DNA of 19,072 nucleotides from CANNBR01 sp964592275. Its GTDB lineage: Bacteria; Babelota; Babeliae; Babelales; CAIQNR01. Made by a program: the position numbers and the translations under genes. The stretch lies in contig CAZQDJ010000021.1 of the NCBI GenBank assembly GCA_964592275.1, positions 1 to 19,072 of the forward strand. Reading direction: 5' to 3'. Shown piece after piece: positions 15,527-19,072 of this stretch. How positions within the stretch are numbered: the stretch's first letter is position 1; each line of letters opens with the position of its first letter. The notes under the pieces are model-generated. The model did no database searches. It was not told the DNA's origin and was given only the letters and a program-made list of their open reading frames with translations.

Positions 15527-16114
15527 ATGATGGCGGGTAAATTATTTATTATTTCTGCTCCTTCAGGAACAGGCAAAACAACCTTAGTGAATGCCTTGTT
15601 GGAAAATTGGGGTACTAGTGCCAAGTGCCAATTAAAAAAAGTAGTGACCTATACAACACGTGCTCCTCGAAAAGATGAAGTTCATGGACGAGATTATTAT
15701 TTTGTTTCTTTGGAAGATTTCAAAAAAAAACAGAGTGAGGGTTTTTTTTTGGAAAGTGGTCTTTTTTGTGGAAGTTATTATGGATCACCGGCATATGTTT
15801 TGGATTCTGCTTATCGAAAGACAGATTCTTACTGTTTAGTTATTGATCGAGAAGGAGGTTTGAAAATAAAAGAGCTGGAAGGGATAGTTTTAATTTGGAT
15901 AATGCCACCTTCTTTGCAAGAACTTAGGGTTCGATTACAAAAAAGAAGTAAGGATTCTGCTGAGAATATCGAGCAACGTATCAAAAAAGCTCAAGAAGAA
16001 CTTGAACATGAAGCAAGAGAAAAGAGCTATACCTATTGGTTTGTTAATGATGACTTTGCAAGGGCAATAGGAGAGCTTAAAACTCTTATAGGAGCTGTTA
16101 TTGATGGCATCTAA
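15527..16114 (+). CDS. gmk: Guanylate kinase
   Basis: 195 aa, typical. It phosphorylates GMP to GDP with ATP in the cytoplasm. The P-loop SAPSGTGKTT is at residues 10-19. The GMP-binding region follows: TYTTRAPRKDEVHGRDYYFV (42-61) and the segment ending in GSYYGSP. The lid/helical region with QKRSKDSAENIEQRI is intact, and the C-terminus reads YTYWFVNDD, the usual place of the conserved YxxxxxND. AAGGA lies 5-6 nt upstream of the ATG; the next codon is also ATG, so the true start may be 15530. It is the last protein gene before the rRNA operon. Confidence 0.96.
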   Translation: MMAGKLFIISAPSGTGKTTLVNALLENWGTSAKCQLKKVVTYTTRAPRKDEVHGRDYYFVSLEDFKKKQSEGFFLESGLFCGSYYGSPAYVLDSAYRKTDSYCLVIDREGGLKIKELEGIVLIWIMPPSLQELRVRLQKRSKDSAENIEQRIKKAQEELEHEAREKSYTYWFVNDDFARAIGELKTLIGAVIDGI

Positions 16115-16170
16115 AAAGCTGCAAATAAGGAAATTAGTATTAATTTTTTAAGAAAGACCAAGCCTGCAAG

Positions 16171-16195
16171 ATAAAGATTTTTAAACTTTATTTTT
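16171..16195 (+). terminator. Weak gmk terminator candidate
   Basis: ATAAAG (16171-16176) pairs with CTTTAT (16186-16191), followed by TTTT. The stem is short and A/T-only, but its position 60 nt after the gmk stop suits a terminator. Confidence 0.35.
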
Positions 16196-16212
16196 AAGGG
16201 AAAAGAAAAAAC

Positions 16213-16240
16213 TTGCAATTATCCTAAATGAGGTTACAAT
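16213..16240 (+). promoter_or_regulatory. Candidate upstream rRNA promoter (P1)
   Basis: TTGCAA (16213-16218), a 16-nt spacer and TACAAT (16235-16240) lie about 285 nt before 16S. A transcript from here would cross the tandem repeat at 16252-16288. It is a fair sigma-70 match only. Confidence 0.35.
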
Positions 16241-16251
16241 TTGATTCAGGT

Positions 16252-16288
16252 TTGAAACAAAACCAAGCGATTGAAACAAACGAAGCCT
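16252..16288 (+). repeat. Tandem direct repeat upstream of the rRNA promoter
   Basis: Two adjacent units of 18-19 nt: TTGAAACAAAACCAAGCGA (16252-16270) and TTGAAACAAACGAAGCCT (16271-16288). The first ten bases are identical. It lies about 45 nt upstream of the main -35 box and could be a regulator site or a chance duplication. Confidence 0.5.
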
Positions 16289-16333
16289 CTGCAACATGAT
16301 CTTAAAAACATAAAAAAAGATGCAGAAAAAAAT

Positions 16334-16361
16334 TTGACATTGCGATCAGTAACGGTATAAT
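16334..16361 (+). promoter_or_regulatory. Main rRNA operon promoter
   Basis: Consensus TTGACA (16334-16339), a 16-nt spacer and consensus TATAAT (16356-16361), preceded by an A-rich tract (16309-16333) that resembles an UP element. It is the best promoter in the window and lies about 165 nt before 16S, as expected for a rRNA operon. The 16115-16525 gap holds no gene. Confidence 0.85.
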
Positions 16362-16400
16362 TGACAACACTAATAAGCACAAAGTTACAGATAGAAAAAT

Positions 16401-16415
16401 TTAAAGTTCTTTGAA
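16401..16415 (+). promoter_or_regulatory. boxA-like antitermination site in the rRNA leader
   Basis: AAAGTTCTTTGAAAT resembles the boxA (C/T-TCTTTGAAA) of rRNA leaders bound by NusB/NusE. A related TCTTTGAAAT occurs before 23S at 18431-18440. Confidence 0.55.
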
Positions 16416-16525
16416 ATACATGAGAAACTCATAATAAGTTATAGCAATGAGCTGTACTAGTTACAGTTCGCTATATAAATTTGTCCACAGATGAAACAGC
16501 GGAATACCCAACAAAAGCAATTTTT

Positions 16526-18068
<1,543 letters not shown>

Positions 18069-18191
18069 CGAGGGAGATCATAGTCGACTGTCATTTATGA
18101 CAAGATCGATAGGTGTGTTAGGGAAACATTGTTTCCTCTGTGGGCACTCTTTTTTCAAAGAGTGCTTTAAAGACAAATTTATGAAAGTGCT

Positions 18192-18268
18192 GGGCCTATA
18201 GCTCAGTTGGTTAGAGCACTCCGCTGATAACGGAGAGGTCAGTCGTTCGAGTCGACTTAGGCCCACCA
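18192..18268 (+). tRNA. tRNA-Ile(GAU)
   Basis: In the 16S-23S spacer. Acceptor GGGCCTA/TAGGCCC, anticodon stem-loop CTCCG-CTGATAA-CGGAG (GAU), T-arm AGTCG-TTCGAGT-CGACT, discriminator A and encoded CCA (18266-18268). Confidence 0.97.
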
Positions 18269-18312
18269 ATTTTTTTGGGTCTAGTAAAGACTGCGTTTTA
18301 TAAAATGAGCAT

Positions 18313-18388
18313 GGGGATGTAGCTCAGTTGGTAGAGCGTCCGCTTTGCACGCGGAAGGCCAGCGGTTCGAATCCGCTCATCTCCACCA
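18313..18388 (+). tRNA. tRNA-Ala(UGC)
   Basis: Second spacer tRNA. Acceptor GGGGATG/CATCTCC with one G-U pair, anticodon loop TTTGCAC (UGC), T-arm AGCGG-TTCGAAT-CCGCT, discriminator A and encoded CCA (18386-18388). The Ile-Ala order is the classical bacterial spacer arrangement. Confidence 0.97.
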
Positions 18389-18497
18389 ATTCCCGTTTCT
18401 CGTGTAGAGAGAGCAAGAAAATTCTTGTGATCTTTGAAATTTTTGTAAGTCAAGTTGTTGACAAATATAAACTACAATTTCAGTAAAATGAGTTTTG

Positions 18498-19072
<575 letters not shown>

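Noticed and set aside
18458..18489. TTGACA upstream of 23S as an internal rRNA promoter
   Set aside because: The nearest -10-like boxes are 9 or 20 nt away, outside sigma-70 spacing.

Overview
The window looks like a chromosomal piece of an AT-rich, host-dependent bacterium. My best guess is the candidate phylum Dependentiae (TM6/Babeliae). The grounds are several short proteins with signal peptides and eukaryote-like domains (RING, ankyrin), uptake systems for amino acids and probably peptides, and a 16S gene that departs from usual bacterial sequence at several primer sites. This assignment is inference; the 16S gene (16526-18068) would settle it in one search.

Left block, minus strand (about 131-5979). 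Read in the direction of transcription: tRNA-Ser(GCU), tRNA-Arg(ACG), tRNA-Ser(UGA); a membrane-targeted MutS-like ATPase; a MazG/PRA-PH-like nucleotide pyrophosphohydrolase whose ribosome binding site overlaps the ATPase stop codon; a 220-nt structured gap; an AGCS sodium:amino-acid symporter; and a secreted ankyrin/RING-H2 protein. The last ends in a strong bidirectional terminator shared with a converging gene, of which only about 13 C-terminal codons may be visible at the left edge.

Middle block, plus strand (6079-14166): a DUF167/YggU protein, a small secreted unknown, tRNA-Leu(CAA) with a good sigma-70 promoter, a HIT-family hydrolase, a large secreted helical protein with a Pro-rich repeat region, an OPT-like membrane transporter, a secreted Cys-rich ankyrin protein, and glucose-6-phosphate isomerase, which overlaps the ankyrin gene by 8 nt. 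prfB (minus) converges on pgi with a 12-nt overlap and diverges from gmk (plus).

Right block, plus strand (16115-19072): a 411-nt leader with two promoter candidates and a boxA-like element, then a classical rRNA operon: 16S, tRNA-Ile(GAU), tRNA-Ala(UGC) and the first ~575 nt of 23S, which runs off the window.

Housekeeping (pgi, prfB, gmk, rrn, tRNAs) is interleaved with scavenging transporters and candidate host-directed proteins. The most promising lead for something undescribed is the coupled pair of membrane/exported MutS-like ATPase and nucleotide pyrophosphohydrolase (2580-5306). I saw no CRISPR array, insertion sequence or phage module.
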